Below the pieces are notes generated by a model. It was not told where the DNA came from. It did not search any database and saw only the letters and a program-made list of their open reading frames with translations. Positions 1 through 10,686 of a DNA stretch of 64,000 bases are shown here, piece by piece (the stretch's first letter is position 1; each line of letters begins with the position of its first letter). The translations under genes and the position numbers were made by a program. The DNA lies in contig NZ_RZHE01000008.1 of NCBI RefSeq assembly GCF_003989825.1, positions 62,001-126,000 of the forward strand, written 5' to 3'. The stretch comes from Vreelandella populi. Its GTDB lineage: Bacteria > Pseudomonadota > Gammaproteobacteria > Pseudomonadales > Halomonadaceae.

Positions 1-37
1 ACAGCCCAGGCACACTCATTGCTCCGGATGCCCGCTC

Positions 38-2221
38 ATGGAAATCAAAGTCAACTATCTCGACAACCTCCGCCTGGAGGCCAAATTCGACGACTTCACC
101 GTTATTTCAGACCAGCCGATTCGCTACAAGGGCGACGGCTCGGCGCCTGGTCCGTTCGACTACTTCCTGGCGTCATCCGCCATGTGCGCCGCCTACTTTG
201 TGAAGGTGTACTGCAACGCTCGGGATATTCCCACCGAGAATATTCGCCTTTCCCAAAACAATATCGTCGACCCGGAAGATCGCTATAAGCAGATCTTCAA
301 GATTCAGGTCGAGCTACCCGAAGATATTTCTGAAAAGGATCGCCAGGGTATTCTGCGCTCGATTGATCGCTGTACGGTCAAGAAAGTCGTTCAAACCGGG
401 CCTGAGTTTCAGATCGAAGTCGTCGAGAATATCGACGAGGACTCCCAGGCGCTTTTGATGGGCGCGCCGGAAGGCGGCGAGCGTACCTACATTGAGGGTA
501 AGGATTTACCCCTTGAAGAGACCATCGCCAATATGAGTGCGCTTCTTGCGGATCTGGGCATGAAAATCGAGATCGCTTCCTGGCGCAATATCGTGCCTCA
601 CGTGTGGTCGCTGCATATTCGCGATGCGGCATCGCCCATGTGCTTTACCAATGGCAAGGGCGCGACCAAGGAGAGCGCGCTGTGCTCGGCACTGGGCGAG
701 TTTATCGAGCGCTTGAGCTGTAACTTCTTCTATAACGACCAGTTCTTTGGTGAAGAGATTGCCAATAGCGACTTCGTGCATTACCCCAATGAGAAGTGGT
801 TCAAGCCGGGTCCAAACGACGAACTGCCCGAGGAAATCCTCGATGAACACTGCCTGGCGATCTACAACCCCGAAGGCGAGCTTTGCGGCTCGAACCTGAT
901 CGATACCAACTCCGGGCGTGAAGACCGCGGCATCGTTTCGCTGCCCTTTGTGCGCCAATCTGACGGTGAGACGGTTTACTTCCCCTCTAATCTGATTGAA
1001 AACCTGTTCTTGAGCAACGGCATGAGTGCGGGCAACACGCTGGTGGAAGCCCAAGTGCAGTGTCTGTCGGAAATATTTGAGCGGGCCGTTAAACGGGAAA
1101 TTCTGGAGCAGGAGCTCACCCTGCCGGACGTGCCACAGGACGTGTTAGCCAAGTACCCAAGTATCGTCGAAGGTATCAAGGCGCTGGAAGCCCAAGGCTT
1201 CCCGGTGTTGGTAAAAGATGCCTCCATGGGCGGGCAGTTCCCGGTGATGTGCGTGACCTTGATGAACCCGCGCACCGGCGGCGTGTTTGCCTCCTTCGGC
1301 GCGCATCCAAGCTTTGAAGTGGCGCTCGAGCGCAGCCTGACCGAACTTTTACAGGGGCGCAGTTTCGAAGGATTGAACGATCTGCCTCTGCCCACCTTCA
1401 ACTCGCAGACGGTGTCCGAGCCCAACAACTTCGTCGAGCACTTCATCGACTCGGTGGGCGTGGTGTCCTGGCGCTTCTTTAGCGCGAAGCCTGACTTTGA
1501 GTTTAGCGAGTGGGATTTTTCCGGCACCAATGAAGAAGAGGCTGCTACACTTTTCAGTATTTTTGAAGAGCTGGATGCCGAAGTGTATATGGCGGTCCAC
1601 GAAGATCTGGGCGCGCCGGTCTGCCGTATTCTGGTGCCGGGCTACTCCGAGGTGTACCCGATTGAAGACCTGATCTGGGACAACACCAATAAGGCGCTGG
1701 ATTACCGCGAGGATATTCTCAATCTGCACCAGCTGGATGATGATCAACTGCTTGGTCTGGTCGAGCGGCTGGAAGAGAGCCAGATGGATGATCACGCCGA
1801 TATCATCACGCTGATCGGCATTGAGTTCGATGAGAACACGGTGTGGGGCCAACTGACGATTCTGGAGCTCAAGCTTTTGATCTACCTGGCGCTTGGCCGC
1901 CATGAAGAGGCGCTGGACTGCGTACAGATGTTCCTGCAGTACAACGACAACACCGTTGAGCGCGGACTGTTCTACCAGGCGGTGAACGCGGTGCTGGAAA
2001 TCGCGCTGGATGATGAGCTTGAAATCGACGACTACCTGCCCAACTTCCAGCGCATGTTTGGTGAAGAGACCATGGCGGCGGTCGTGGGTTCGGTGGAGGG
2101 CAGCGTACGTTTTTACGGCCTGACGCCCACCAATATGCAGCTCGAAGGTTTGGAGCGCCACCAGCGCTTGATCGAGAGCTACAAGAAGCTTCACGCCGCG
2201 CGGGCGGCTCGAGCTGAGTAA
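38..2221 (+). CDS. OsmC domain / YcaO domain fusion protein
   Basis: This is a 727-residue two-domain protein. Residues about 1-135 look like an OsmC/Ohr peroxidase-fold domain and keep two cysteines (C50 in the SSAMC stretch and C112) at the places where OsmC proteins carry their redox pair. Residues about 160-560 are a YcaO domain with the ATP-binding signatures S217-x3-E221-x2-E224-R225 and E337-x3-Q341-x3-E345-x2-E348-R349. The C-terminal 150 residues resemble the tail of E. coli YcaO. YcaO proteins use ATP to activate a backbone amide. E. coli YcaO is linked genetically to RimO-dependent beta-methylthiolation of ribosomal protein S12. The substrate here is unknown. The ATG at 38 has only a weak ribosome site, and the upstream 37 bases hold nothing recognisable. 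The next gene follows in the same direction. Confidence 0.9.
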   Translation: MEIKVNYLDNLRLEAKFDDFTVISDQPIRYKGDGSAPGPFDYFLASSAMCAAYFVKVYCNARDIPTENIRLSQNNIVDPEDRYKQIFKIQVELPEDISEKDRQGILRSIDRCTVKKVVQTGPEFQIEVVENIDEDSQALLMGAPEGGERTYIEGKDLPLEETIANMSALLADLGMKIEIASWRNIVPHVWSLHIRDAASPMCFTNGKGATKESALCSALGEFIERLSCNFFYNDQFFGEEIANSDFVHYPNEKWFKPGPNDELPEEILDEHCLAIYNPEGELCGSNLIDTNSGREDRGIVSLPFVRQSDGETVYFPSNLIENLFLSNGMSAGNTLVEAQVQCLSEIFERAVKREILEQELTLPDVPQDVLAKYPSIVEGIKALEAQGFPVLVKDASMGGQFPVMCVTLMNPRTGGVFASFGAHPSFEVALERSLTELLQGRSFEGLNDLPLPTFNSQTVSEPNNFVEHFIDSVGVVSWRFFSAKPDFEFSEWDFSGTNEEEAATLFSIFEELDAEVYMAVHEDLGAPVCRILVPGYSEVYPIEDLIWDNTNKALDYREDILNLHQLDDDQLLGLVERLEESQMDDHADIITLIGIEFDENTVWGQLTILELKLLIYLALGRHEEALDCVQMFLQYNDNTVERGLFYQAVNAVLEIALDDELEIDDYLPNFQRMFGEETMAAVVGSVEGSVRFYGLTPTNMQLEGLERHQRLIESYKKLHAARAARAE

Positions 2222-2269
2222 GTTCGGCGTTTGATCGCGCCTAGTTTTCACTTATTTAACGGGAATGCC

Positions 2270-3463
2270 ATGACTTCGATGACATATAGCTCGCCCTTGA
2301 TTGCTGCGGCGCTCACACTCGTTTCCACCGCAACCCTGGCCCAGAGCTCCGAGCAGAGCCAGGCTGAGGTGCGCAAGCTCTACAGCGGGCGCATGATGCC
2401 CGACGAGCAAGTGGAGCTTTCCCGCCATATCGACCGGCTTTTCCCGACCCGTACGGTGAAGGCGGCAAGTTCCCCGCACGAGTTCGGCACGCGCGATGCG
2501 TCGCTCGAGGATTTCTCGCTTACCCATGAAGGCGTGACCTACGATATTTACGACTTCATGGCGCTCAACCGAGTGAGCGGCCTGATGGCGGTGCACGACA
2601 ACGACGTGGTGTTCGAGCAGTACGCCTTGAGTAACACGGCGGACACGCCCTGGATGTCGATGTCGATCGCCAAGTCGATCTCCTCGACACTTATTGGGGC
2701 CGCGCTCAACGACGGCCATATCGAAAGCCTTGATGATGCCGTCAGCAAGTACGTGCCCGAACTCGAGGGCAGCGTGTATGACGACGTCACCGTCGAGCAA
2801 ATTCTGCTGATGGCCTCCGGCGTTGCCTGGGATGAAACTTACGCCGACCCGGACTCCCAGCGCCGTCAGATGCTTGAAGTGCAGCTTTCTCAGGAACCCG
2901 GTGCACTGCTGGAGTTCATGGGCGGGCTCGAGCGCGCCGGTGAGCCGGGCGAGGTGTGGAACTACAGCACCGGCGAAACCCAGCTGCTCTCGGCAATCAT
3001 CAACGGCGCAGTGGGCAAAAGCGCTTCCGAGTATCTGTCTGAGAAGATCTGGTCAGGCTACGGCATGGAAACCGATGCCAAATGGTGGCTGGATAGCGAG
3101 GACGGCCAGGAGATTGGCGGCAGTGGACTATTAATCACGCTCAAAGACTACGCCCGCTTTGGGCAGTTCGTTCTGGATGAATATAACGAGCCAAACGTGC
3201 TGCCCGAAGGCTGGGTGGCGGAGTCGGCCAGGCCTCATGAGATCGGCGGTGAAGAGATCGAGTACGGCTACTCCTGGTGGCCGGAAGGAGAGGGCGCCTT
3301 CTCGGCGGTGGGTATCTTTGGCCAATGGGTGTTTATCGATCCCGACAACGACATGGTGATTGCCATGACCGGCGCCCAGCCCAAGGCTGAAGCCTTCGAG
3401 ATCGTCCCGGTCACTCAGTTCTTTCACGCGCTAAGCGATCATCTGGCTGGCGAAAACCAGTAA
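2270..3463 (+). CDS. Exported serine hydrolase, beta-lactamase/NylB-like family
   Basis: A serine beta-lactamase-fold hydrolase of 397 residues. I chose ATG 2270 because it opens a classical signal peptide (basic/polar start, then an Ala/Leu-rich core ending in LAQS), whereas the frame upstream begins only with a TTG. The catalytic SxxK motif is S132-I-A-K135, and the YxN-like motif is Y232-S-T. The stretch GSGLLITLKDYARFG near residue 285 is typical of the class C-like family that includes 6-aminohexanoate-dimer hydrolase (NylB). The natural substrate cannot be read from sequence; a periplasmic esterase, amidase or D-peptidase role is possible. It lies 48 bp after the OsmC-YcaO gene and converges on the SpmAB-like gene with only a few bases between stops. 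Confidence 0.85.
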   Translation: MTSMTYSSPLIAAALTLVSTATLAQSSEQSQAEVRKLYSGRMMPDEQVELSRHIDRLFPTRTVKAASSPHEFGTRDASLEDFSLTHEGVTYDIYDFMALNRVSGLMAVHDNDVVFEQYALSNTADTPWMSMSIAKSISSTLIGAALNDGHIESLDDAVSKYVPELEGSVYDDVTVEQILLMASGVAWDETYADPDSQRRQMLEVQLSQEPGALLEFMGGLERAGEPGEVWNYSTGETQLLSAIINGAVGKSASEYLSEKIWSGYGMETDAKWWLDSEDGQEIGGSGLLITLKDYARFGQFVLDEYNEPNVLPEGWVAESARPHEIGGEEIEYGYSWWPEGEGAFSAVGIFGQWVFIDPDNDMVIAMTGAQPKAEAFEIVPVTQFFHALSDHLAGENQ

Positions 3464-3467
3464 GCGC

Positions 3468-4697
3468 CTAGCCGAAGAACCAGTAACAGACGCCGATTGC
3501 CGTGAGGATACCCGCGGCATCGGCGATCAATGCACATCCCAAGCCGTGACGAATACGGCTGATCCCCACCGCACCAAAGTAGACCGCGAGCACGTAGAAG
3601 GTGGTTTCGGTGCTGCCTTGCAGCGTGGCCGCCAATAGCCCCGGGAAGCTGTCCACGCCGAAGTTGTTCATGGTCTCTATCATCATTGCCCGCGCGCCGC
3701 CGCCGGAAAGCGGCTTTATAAAGGCGGTAGGCAACGCATCCACAAAGCGCGTGTCCCACCCAAAACCTTCTACCAGCCAGCGCACGCCGGCAAGTCCTGC
3801 ATCCAGAACACCGCTGGCGCGTAAGACGCCCACTGCGACCAGCATGGCGATCAGATAAGGCAGAAGCGTCAGGGTAAAGCTCACCCCTTCCTTGGCACCT
3901 TCGATAAAGGCGTCGTATACCTTGACGCCCCGCAAGGCGCCCACCACCAAAAACATGATCACAATGCTGAACAGCGTCAGATTGCCCACCAGGGTCGAGG
4001 CCGCGGCCAGCGCTTCGGCGGAAAGCCCAGCCAGTGTGGTAATCAGCAAGCCCAGGCCAAGGGCCGCCACGGCAAAGTAGGCAAGCACCGTGGGGTGCCA
4101 GAGCTTCAAGCGTTGAACCAGCGCGACTGCCAATAACCCCACAAAGCTGGAGGCGCTGGTGGCAAGCAGTATGGGCAGAAACACTAGGGTGGGGTCGGCA
4201 GCGCCTTGCTGCGCCCGGTACATGAAAATAGTCACCGGCAAGAGGGTCAGCGATGAGGTGTTGAGCACCAGAAACAGGATCTGCGCGTTGCTTGCCGTAT
4301 CGCGACTGGGATTAAGCGATTGCAGCGAGTGCATGGCCTTGATCCCGATGGGCGTGGCGGCATTGTCCAGACCCAGAATATTGGCCGCAAAGTTCATGCT
4401 GATCAGCCCCATCGCCGGGTGGCCCCGGGGTACTTCCGGCATCAACCGGCAAAACAGCGGGTCCAGCACCCGGCCTAGCAGGCGAATCATGCCCGCCTTT
4501 TCAGCGATGGATAAAAACCCCAGCCATAGCGTCATGGCGCCCAGCAGCACCAGAATGATATCCACACTTACCTTGGCCATATCGAAGAGCGACTGAACCA
4601 AGCGTGCAAACACTTCCCCATCCCCACCCACCAGCCACTGCCAAAGCGCGCCGGCAAACGCGGCCATAAAAAAGCTTAACCAGATTCCATTGAGCAT
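3468..4697 (-). CDS. Fused SpmA-SpmB-type nucleoside-recognition (Gate) membrane protein
   Basis: A 409-residue polytopic inner-membrane protein with roughly ten hydrophobic segments. The N-terminal half carries the SpmA-like signature NFAANILGLDNAATPIGIKAM (about residues 105-125). The C-terminal half carries an SpmB-like stretch, LPTAFIKPLSGGGARAMM (about residues 325-342), so it looks like both spore-maturation proteins joined in one chain. The family has the nucleoside-recognition 'Gate' domain and is widespread in bacteria that do not form spores; its transported substrate is not established. The gene ends 4 bp from the convergent serine hydrolase stop. Its promoter should lie in the non-coding stretch 4698-4930. 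Confidence 0.85.
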   Translation of the reverse strand: MLNGIWLSFFMAAFAGALWQWLVGGDGEVFARLVQSLFDMAKVSVDIILVLLGAMTLWLGFLSIAEKAGMIRLLGRVLDPLFCRLMPEVPRGHPAMGLISMNFAANILGLDNAATPIGIKAMHSLQSLNPSRDTASNAQILFLVLNTSSLTLLPVTIFMYRAQQGAADPTLVFLPILLATSASSFVGLLAVALVQRLKLWHPTVLAYFAVAALGLGLLITTLAGLSAEALAAASTLVGNLTLFSIVIMFLVVGALRGVKVYDAFIEGAKEGVSFTLTLLPYLIAMLVAVGVLRASGVLDAGLAGVRWLVEGFGWDTRFVDALPTAFIKPLSGGGARAMMIETMNNFGVDSFPGLLAATLQGSTETTFYVLAVYFGAVGISRIRHGLGCALIADAAGILTAIGVCYWFFG

Positions 4698-4930
4698 GGC
4701 GGGCGGCGATCCTGAGCAGGTAAATAAAACGTGGCGGTTATCCTACCTAATTTATGCACGTGCCACAGTAGCGGCTCACCAACGGTTAATGCGATGCTAA
4801 TCAGAAGCTAGGCGTTACCTTACTCATTTCAAACAGGAGGGGGCGGCGGTGCGTAGACATTTAAACAGCAAGTTGAAAAGCTGTCGTACTCTCTGATTGG
4901 AGCCGTCATTTACTGTATTTCGAAGTAAAA
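4698..4930. other. Non-coding stretch between spmAB-like gene and glg operon terminator
   Basis: About 230 bp without a supported gene. It should hold the promoter of the minus-strand SpmAB-like gene, but I could not pick a convincing -35/-10 pair. Confidence 0.5.
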
Positions 4931-4962
4931 AAGCCCCTGGCGCGTTATCGCGCCAGGGGCTT
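4931..4962 (-). terminator. Rho-independent terminator of the glg/tre operon
   Basis: A perfect 14-bp inverted repeat (4931-4944 with 4949-4962) with a 4-base loop. On the minus strand it is followed by a run of six T residues. It lies about 30 bp after the glgB stop, so it closes the nine-gene minus-strand operon. Confidence 0.93.
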
Positions 4963-4990
4963 TAGGGGTCTTAATTTATAAAGGCTGAGC

Positions 4991-7228
4991 CTAAAGCGCT
5001 CCAGCAGGACGTAGCAGCAACACCGCCAGCGGTGGCAGAGTGAGTTCAAGGCTGGCGCTTTGGCCGTGCAGCGGGGCATCTTTTGCGGTGATGCGTCCCA
5101 GATTACCCATGTTGGAGCCGCCGTAGCACTCAGCGTCACTGTTCAGGCGCTCTTCCCAATCGCCCGCCAGCGGTACGCCCAGGCGATACCCATGGCGGGG
5201 AATCGGCGTCATGTTGGCAACCACCAAAAGAGGCTCGCCGGATGCACTCAGGCGCAGCCAGGCAAACACGCTGTTGGTGTCGTCGTTGCCCACCACCCAG
5301 GTGAATCCCTGAGGTTCGCTATCGCACTCGTGCAGTGCGGGCAGCTCCTTGTAGCAGCGGTTGAGGTCACCCAGCAGCCGCTGAATGCCGGCGTGGCGGG
5401 GCTCGGCAAGCAGCGACCAATCCAGTTCCCGGTCATGGTTCCACTCACGCCACTGGCCAAACTCGCAGCCCATAAATAAAAGCTTCTTGCCGGGCTGCGA
5501 CCACATGATGGAAAGGTAGGCGCGCAGGTTGGCAAACTGCTGCCACTCATCACCGGGCATCTTGCCGATCAGCGACCCCTTGCCGTGTACCACCTCGTCG
5601 TGGGAAATCGGCAAGACGTAATGCTCGGAAAAGGCATAGACCATGGGGAAGGTCATTTCGTGATGCGAGTAGGCACGATAGACCGGATCTTTAGAGATGT
5701 ACTCCAGCGTGTCGTGCATCCAGCCCATGTTCCACTTGTAGGCAAATCCCAGCCCGCCTTTCTCGGTCGGCTGGGTGACGCCGGGCCAGGCGGTGGATTC
5801 TTCAGCGATGACCACCGTGCCCGGGACTTCTTCGGCGATGACCTCATTGAGGTGGCGCAAAAAGTCGATGGTCTCGAGATTCTCCTGGCCGCCGTGGCGG
5901 TTGGGAATCCACTCGCCTTCCTTTCGCGAGTAGTTGCGATACAGCATCGAGGCTACCGCATCCACGCGCAGCGCATCAATATGGAAATGTTTCAGCCAAT
6001 GCAGCGCCGAGGCCAGCATGAAGCCGTGCACTTCGCGTCGGCCCAGGTTGTAGATATAGGTATTCCAATCCTGATGAAACCCCTCGAAAGGGTGTTCATA
6101 CTCATACAGGGCGGTGCCGTCAAAGCGGGCAAGGCCGTGAGGGTCGGTAGGAAAGTGGGCGGGTACCCAGTCAAGAATCACGCCGAGCCCGGCGCGGTGG
6201 CACTCATCGACGAAATAAGCGAAGTCGGCAGGCGTGCCGAAACGGGCGCTGGGGGCAAACTGGCTGAGCGGCTGATACCCCCAGGAGCCGCCGAAAGGGT
6301 GCTCCATGATGGGTAAAAGCTCAACGTGGGTGAATCCCATGTCGAGCACATAAGGGATCAAATGTGTGGCCATATCGCGCCAACTGTAGAGCTCGCCGTT
6401 GTCGCCACCATGCTTGCGCCAAGAAGCCGCATGCACTTCGTAGATACTGATGGGGCGTGATGCGGTATGAGCCTTCCCGCGTCTGGCGAGCCACTCGTCG
6501 TCATGCCACACAAAGGGCGTGGTATCGGTCACCACCGAGGCGGTGCGGGGCGGTGCTTCGGTGGCGAGTGCCACGGGGTCTGCGCGCAGGCCGAGTGTGC
6601 CCTGGGGTTCGAGAATCTCGTATTTATACGATTCTCCTGGCCCAAGCCGTGGCACGAACAGCTCCCACACCCCGGCTGGGTGGCGCAGGCGCATGACATG
6701 GCGACGCCCGTCCCAACTGTTGAAGTTACCGACCACCGATACCCGTCTTGCATTGGGTGCCCAAACGGCGAAGCGCACACCCTGCACGCCTTCCACCGTC
6801 ATGGGCTGCGCGCCCAGGCAATGCCCCAGGTTGCGGTGATTGCCTTCGCCCAGCAGGTAAAGATCCATTTCACCCAAGAGCAAACCGAAGCTGTAAGGAT
6901 CCTCGGTTATCTGCTCGCCTTGGGGCCAACGAATACGCAGCCGGTAAGGTGCGCTGTGAGACAGCCTGGCGGCGAATAGCCCGGGGAGCTGCATATTCGT
7001 CAGGCAACTGCGCAAGGTATCGTCGTCACGGTCGAGGACATCTACCCCCACGGCGCCGGGCATAAATACCCGCAGGAAAGGGCCTTTGTCATCAGTATGC
7101 AACCCGAGCAACGAGAAGGGATCACGATGGGTACCTTGTACCAGCGCATTGGCGTCGTCTTCGGTCAGCCACAGGGTACGATCAACCGTGAGACTTGAAG
7201 TGGGTCTGGTGTGCATAGCCTCATTCAT
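4991..7228 (-). CDS. glgB: 1,4-alpha-glucan branching enzyme GlgB
   Basis: Introduces alpha-1,6 branches into linear alpha-1,4-glucan. The 745-residue length is normal for GlgB. An N-terminal extension and CBM48 domain (to about residue 250) precede the GH13 barrel. The nucleophile is D423 in DALRVD, the acid/base is E476 in VVIAEE (53 residues apart, as in the E. coli enzyme), and a transition-state aspartate sits in [13 protein letters not shown]. The start overlaps the treS stop by 8 bp, implying translational coupling. It is the last gene of the operon and would branch the linear glucan made by GlgE or GlgA. A second possible start four codons downstream would change little. Confidence 0.97.
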   Translation of the reverse strand: MNEAMHTRPTSSLTVDRTLWLTEDDANALVQGTHRDPFSLLGLHTDDKGPFLRVFMPGAVGVDVLDRDDDTLRSCLTNMQLPGLFAARLSHSAPYRLRIRWPQGEQITEDPYSFGLLLGEMDLYLLGEGNHRNLGHCLGAQPMTVEGVQGVRFAVWAPNARRVSVVGNFNSWDGRRHVMRLRHPAGVWELFVPRLGPGESYKYEILEPQGTLGLRADPVALATEAPPRTASVVTDTTPFVWHDDEWLARRGKAHTASRPISIYEVHAASWRKHGGDNGELYSWRDMATHLIPYVLDMGFTHVELLPIMEHPFGGSWGYQPLSQFAPSARFGTPADFAYFVDECHRAGLGVILDWVPAHFPTDPHGLARFDGTALYEYEHPFEGFHQDWNTYIYNLGRREVHGFMLASALHWLKHFHIDALRVDAVASMLYRNYSRKEGEWIPNRHGGQENLETIDFLRHLNEVIAEEVPGTVVIAEESTAWPGVTQPTEKGGLGFAYKWNMGWMHDTLEYISKDPVYRAYSHHEMTFPMVYAFSEHYVLPISHDEVVHGKGSLIGKMPGDEWQQFANLRAYLSIMWSQPGKKLLFMGCEFGQWREWNHDRELDWSLLAEPRHAGIQRLLGDLNRCYKELPALHECDSEPQGFTWVVGNDDTNSVFAWLRLSASGEPLLVVANMTPIPRHGYRLGVPLAGDWEERLNSDAECYGGSNMGNLGRITAKDAPLHGQSASLELTLPPLAVLLLRPAGAL

Positions 7229-10200
7229 GGGGCTCTCCCGGGCTTAGTTGTTCGACAAGTGCTGCCAGGCCGCGCAACGGTACTCCCAGCCAGGCGGGGC
7301 GGTTGGCGGCTTCGTAGGCAATTTCGTAGGCGGTCTTTTCGAGAACGAACAGATCGACCGCTGCCGCGGCGCCGTTTGCCTGTTTCCATTCGTGAGGAAT
7401 ATCCAGCGTGGCCTGCCAATAGGCATTCAGAAATACCTGACGTCCTTTAAGCAGGTACTGCTCTACCACGTCGTGGTTGGTACCTGTGTGGGTATCAGTG
7501 CCTTCATTGCCGCTGGGCTGGGATTCTTCAATCTTGGCATAGGCGTAGTCGAAGGAGCGCAGCATGCCGGCCACATCGCGAAGCGGGCTATCCTTGGCGC
7601 GTCGCTCCTCAAGGGGGCGGGCAGGCTCGCCTTCAAAGTCGATGATATAGGCGTCGTCATGCGCCACCAGTACCTGGCCAAGATGCAGGTCGCCATGAAT
7701 ACGGGTGATGAGGCTGCCCTCGGCAAGGTCTGCCATATAAGCAATGGAGGCCAAGAGAGTATCGCGCTGTGCCAGTACGTCAGAGGCAAGCAGCTGTTCG
7801 GCTTTATCCGCGGCGCCAATGTGACGTTCGAGCAGGTCAAGCGCTTCTTCAACGCGCTGAGTCACACGCTGTTTCCAGTGCGTGACATGGCTGGGGCCGG
7901 CCACTTCGGTAGCGAACGCCGGGTCATTGCTGGGCATTGCCAGCACCATATGCAGCTCGCCCAGCCGCTGCCCCAGAGTGGCGGCAAACGCTTCCAGCTC
8001 CTCAAACGCACCGTAATGGGCCTCATCCCGGGCGAACTCGCGCCCTTGATGATCATCCGCCAGCGCTTCACGAATGGCGCGCTCAAGCGTGGTGCGGGTC
8101 CATGACCAGGCATCACCCTGGTTATCGATAAAGCCCTGCAGAATCATCAGGGTTTGCGGTGCGCCCTGTTCGTCGATCTGAGTCACTTCCCCAAGCAGCG
8201 GCGCGGTGTTGATAAAGCCCCGCTCGGTCAGGTAGCGACCGATTTCTGCCTCCGGGTGAACGCCTGACTCCAGGCGGCGAAACAGCTTGAGCACCAGTTG
8301 TTGATTGATCACCACCGAGCTATTGGACTGCTCAGCACCCTGCTGCGAGATTTCGGGATGCTCGGGTAGCGTGAGTTCAACAAGCTCCGGGGTGGGCAGG
8401 AAATGGATGGCGCCTTTTGAGCTTGGCAGCACAACTGCCTGGCGCATGGCGTCAAGCACGGCCAGGGTAAAGGCATCCAGGGTAAGCGCATCGGTGAGCA
8501 GGCCCACTTCATGGAAGCGGCGTACTCGCGCCATGGCAAGCTGTTGGGCAAGGGGACTGCTCTGCTCATCCTCACCTAGGAATGCCAGGGGTAATTGGTA
8601 GCGCTCGATGCCTTGGGCATGGGTGATTTCCAGCTCGCTGAACAGCAGGGTATGCCCGCTATGCTCAAGGCTTGCCAGCGAATGTAAACGGATATCCTCG
8701 ATACGCGCCTGCTTGGACGCGAACCAGCGCCGTTTGGTCAGGTAGTGAGGCAATGTCTCACGTTCAAGCAGCTGCTTTGATGAGCCTGTAAAAATCTCTT
8801 CAAGGCGCTTTTTAATAATCAGGGTGACATAATCCGGCATTGGCTCGGGTACCGGCGTGTGCCACTCGGGCATGGCGGTTGCCGGAGCCAAGAAGAACCA
8901 GAAAAAACCGTAGGGCTGAAGCGTCAGCAGGTAAGACAGGCTGCCCACCGGCGGAAAGGCGCTGCCACCGACCATTTCCACCGGCACCTTGCCGGCGAAC
9001 GCTGAAAGGTCAAGCTCCACCGCTTGTGCCGTACTGGCGACGTTAGCCACGCAGAGCAGCGTTTCCGTCTCCCCATTGTCGAGCGTCATCTCGCGCAGAT
9101 ACGCCAGGATATGCCGGTTGGTCGGGTGTAGCGGTCGCATGGTGCCACGGCTGAAGGCCCGGTGCTGACTACGCACCGCGAGTAGCCTGCGCATGTTATT
9201 GAGCAGCGAGTGCGGATCACGCACCTGCGCCTCGACATTGACGGTCTGGTAGCCATACAGCGGGTCCATGACCGGCGGTAGTACCAGGCTTGCCGGATCG
9301 GCGCGGGAGAATCCGCCGTTACGGTCGATTGACCACTGCATGGGGGTGCGTACGCCGTCACGGTCGCCAAGGTAAATATTGTCACCCATGCCGATCTCGT
9401 CACCGTAATACAGCACCGGAGTGCCCGGCATGGAAAGCAATAGACTGTTGAGCAGTTCGACACGTCGCCGATCACGCTCCAGAAGCGGCGCCAGGCGTCT
9501 ACGGATACCCAGGTTAATACGTGCCCGACGATCAGCCGCGTAATGGTTCCACAGGTAGTCGCGCTCCTTGTCGGTGACCATTTCGAGCGTCAGCTCGTCG
9601 TGGTTACGTAAAAAGATCGCCCACTGGCAGGTAGCGGGGATTTCCGGCGTCTGACGCAGGATGTCGGTGATCGGAAAGCGGTCTTCTTGGGCGAGAGCCA
9701 TGTACATGCGCGGCATCAGGGGGAAATGGAATGCCATGTGGCATTCGTCACCATCGCCGAAGTAGGGGCGGGTATCTTCAGGCCACTGGTTGGCTTCGGC
9801 GAGCAGCATGCGATCAGGGTAGCGCTCGTCGAGTACCGCACGGATCTTCTTGAGCACCACGTGAGTTTCGGGCAGGTTTTCGTTGTTGGTGCCTTCGCGC
9901 TCGACCAGGTACGGAATCGCGTCTAGGCGCAGGCCGTCGACCCCCATATCAAGCCAGTACTCCATGACCTTGATTATTTCGTCGAGCACCACGGGGTTAT
10001 CAAAGTTGAGATCCGGCTGGTGGGAGTAAAAACGGTGCCAGTAGTAGGCACCTGCTACCGGATCCCAGGTCCAGTTGGAGGATTCGGTATCCAGGAAAAT
10101 GATGCGCGTGCCGGTGTACGCCTGATCGGTGTCTGACCAGACATAAAAGTCCCTTTCTGGTGACCCTGCTGGGGCATGCCTGGCACGCTGAAACCACTCG

Positions 10201-10574
10201 TGCTGATCAGAGGTATGGTTGATGACCAGTTCGGTGATTACCCGCAAGCCGCGTTGGTGCGCTTCCTTGATAAAGCGCTTGGCATCTTCCAGCGTGCCAT
10301 AGTCGGGGCTGACGCCGGTATATTCGGCAATATCATAGCCATCATCGCGACGTGGTGACGGGTAGAAGGGCAATATCCAGATCGTGTTGACGCCTAAGCT
10401 GACGATATAGTCCAGCTTCTGGATCAGGCCTTCAAAATCGCCGATACCGTCATCGTTGGCATCAAAGAACGACTTCACATGCACCTGGTAGATCACCGCA
10501 TCCTTGTACCAGAGTGGGTCATCCAGAAAATCCAGGGCCTCGACGGCGTGTGTTTCACTGCTGGCATCCATCAT
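7221..10574 (-). CDS. treS: Trehalose synthase / maltokinase fusion (TreS-Mak)
   Basis: A bifunctional 1117-residue protein. The N-terminal GH13 TreS part (about 1-550) interconverts trehalose and maltose: nucleophile D218 in GVDGLRLD, acid E260 in LLAEANQW, and D326 in FLRNHDE. The C-terminal part (about 580-1117) is a maltokinase (Mak/Pep2) with an aminoglycoside-phosphotransferase-like catalytic loop [10 protein letters not shown] near residue 960 and IDFEGEP shortly after; it phosphorylates maltose to maltose-1-phosphate using ATP. The product is the GlgE substrate, and glgE lies just upstream in the operon, so the pair is a trehalose-to-glucan route. A GGGAGAG ribosome site lies 8 bases before the first ATG. 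Confidence 0.96.
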   Translation of the reverse strand: MMDASSETHAVEALDFLDDPLWYKDAVIYQVHVKSFFDANDDGIGDFEGLIQKLDYIVSLGVNTIWILPFYPSPRRDDGYDIAEYTGVSPDYGTLEDAKRFIKEAHQRGLRVITELVINHTSDQHEWFQRARHAPAGSPERDFYVWSDTDQAYTGTRIIFLDTESSNWTWDPVAGAYYWHRFYSHQPDLNFDNPVVLDEIIKVMEYWLDMGVDGLRLDAIPYLVEREGTNNENLPETHVVLKKIRAVLDERYPDRMLLAEANQWPEDTRPYFGDGDECHMAFHFPLMPRMYMALAQEDRFPITDILRQTPEIPATCQWAIFLRNHDELTLEMVTDKERDYLWNHYAADRRARINLGIRRRLAPLLERDRRRVELLNSLLLSMPGTPVLYYGDEIGMGDNIYLGDRDGVRTPMQWSIDRNGGFSRADPASLVLPPVMDPLYGYQTVNVEAQVRDPHSLLNNMRRLLAVRSQHRAFSRGTMRPLHPTNRHILAYLREMTLDNGETETLLCVANVASTAQAVELDLSAFAGKVPVEMVGGSAFPPVGSLSYLLTLQPYGFFWFFLAPATAMPEWHTPVPEPMPDYVTLIIKKRLEEIFTGSSKQLLERETLPHYLTKRRWFASKQARIEDIRLHSLASLEHSGHTLLFSELEITHAQGIERYQLPLAFLGEDEQSSPLAQQLAMARVRRFHEVGLLTDALTLDAFTLAVLDAMRQAVVLPSSKGAIHFLPTPELVELTLPEHPEISQQGAEQSNSSVVINQQLVLKLFRRLESGVHPEAEIGRYLTERGFINTAPLLGEVTQIDEQGAPQTLMILQGFIDNQGDAWSWTRTTLERAIREALADDHQGREFARDEAHYGAFEELEAFAATLGQRLGELHMVLAMPSNDPAFATEVAGPSHVTHWKQRVTQRVEEALDLLERHIGAADKAEQLLASDVLAQRDTLLASIAYMADLAEGSLITRIHGDLHLGQVLVAHDDAYIIDFEGEPARPLEERRAKDSPLRDVAGMLRSFDYAYAKIEESQPSGNEGTDTHTGTNHDVVEQYLLKGRQVFLNAYWQATLDIPHEWKQANGAAAAVDLFVLEKTAYEIAYEAANRPAWLGVPLRGLAALVEQLSPGEPHE

Positions 10575-10686
10575 GGGTTTGCTCTCCCTGCTTTGATCGG
10601 TGTAAACGAATCAACCGGAGCCTCGATAGAGCGGCTCATCGTTGAATCCACTACAAATACATTGCCCTGAATAGTGAGTTAGCCGA

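Noticed and set aside
1349..2251. 300-codon frame antisense to the OsmC-YcaO gene
   Set aside because: Long antisense frames are expected opposite GC-rich genes; the plus-strand frame has clear domain motifs and this one has none.
7248..8105. 285-codon frame antisense to treS-maltokinase
   Set aside because: A shadow of the maltokinase coding frame; no family motif on the plus strand.
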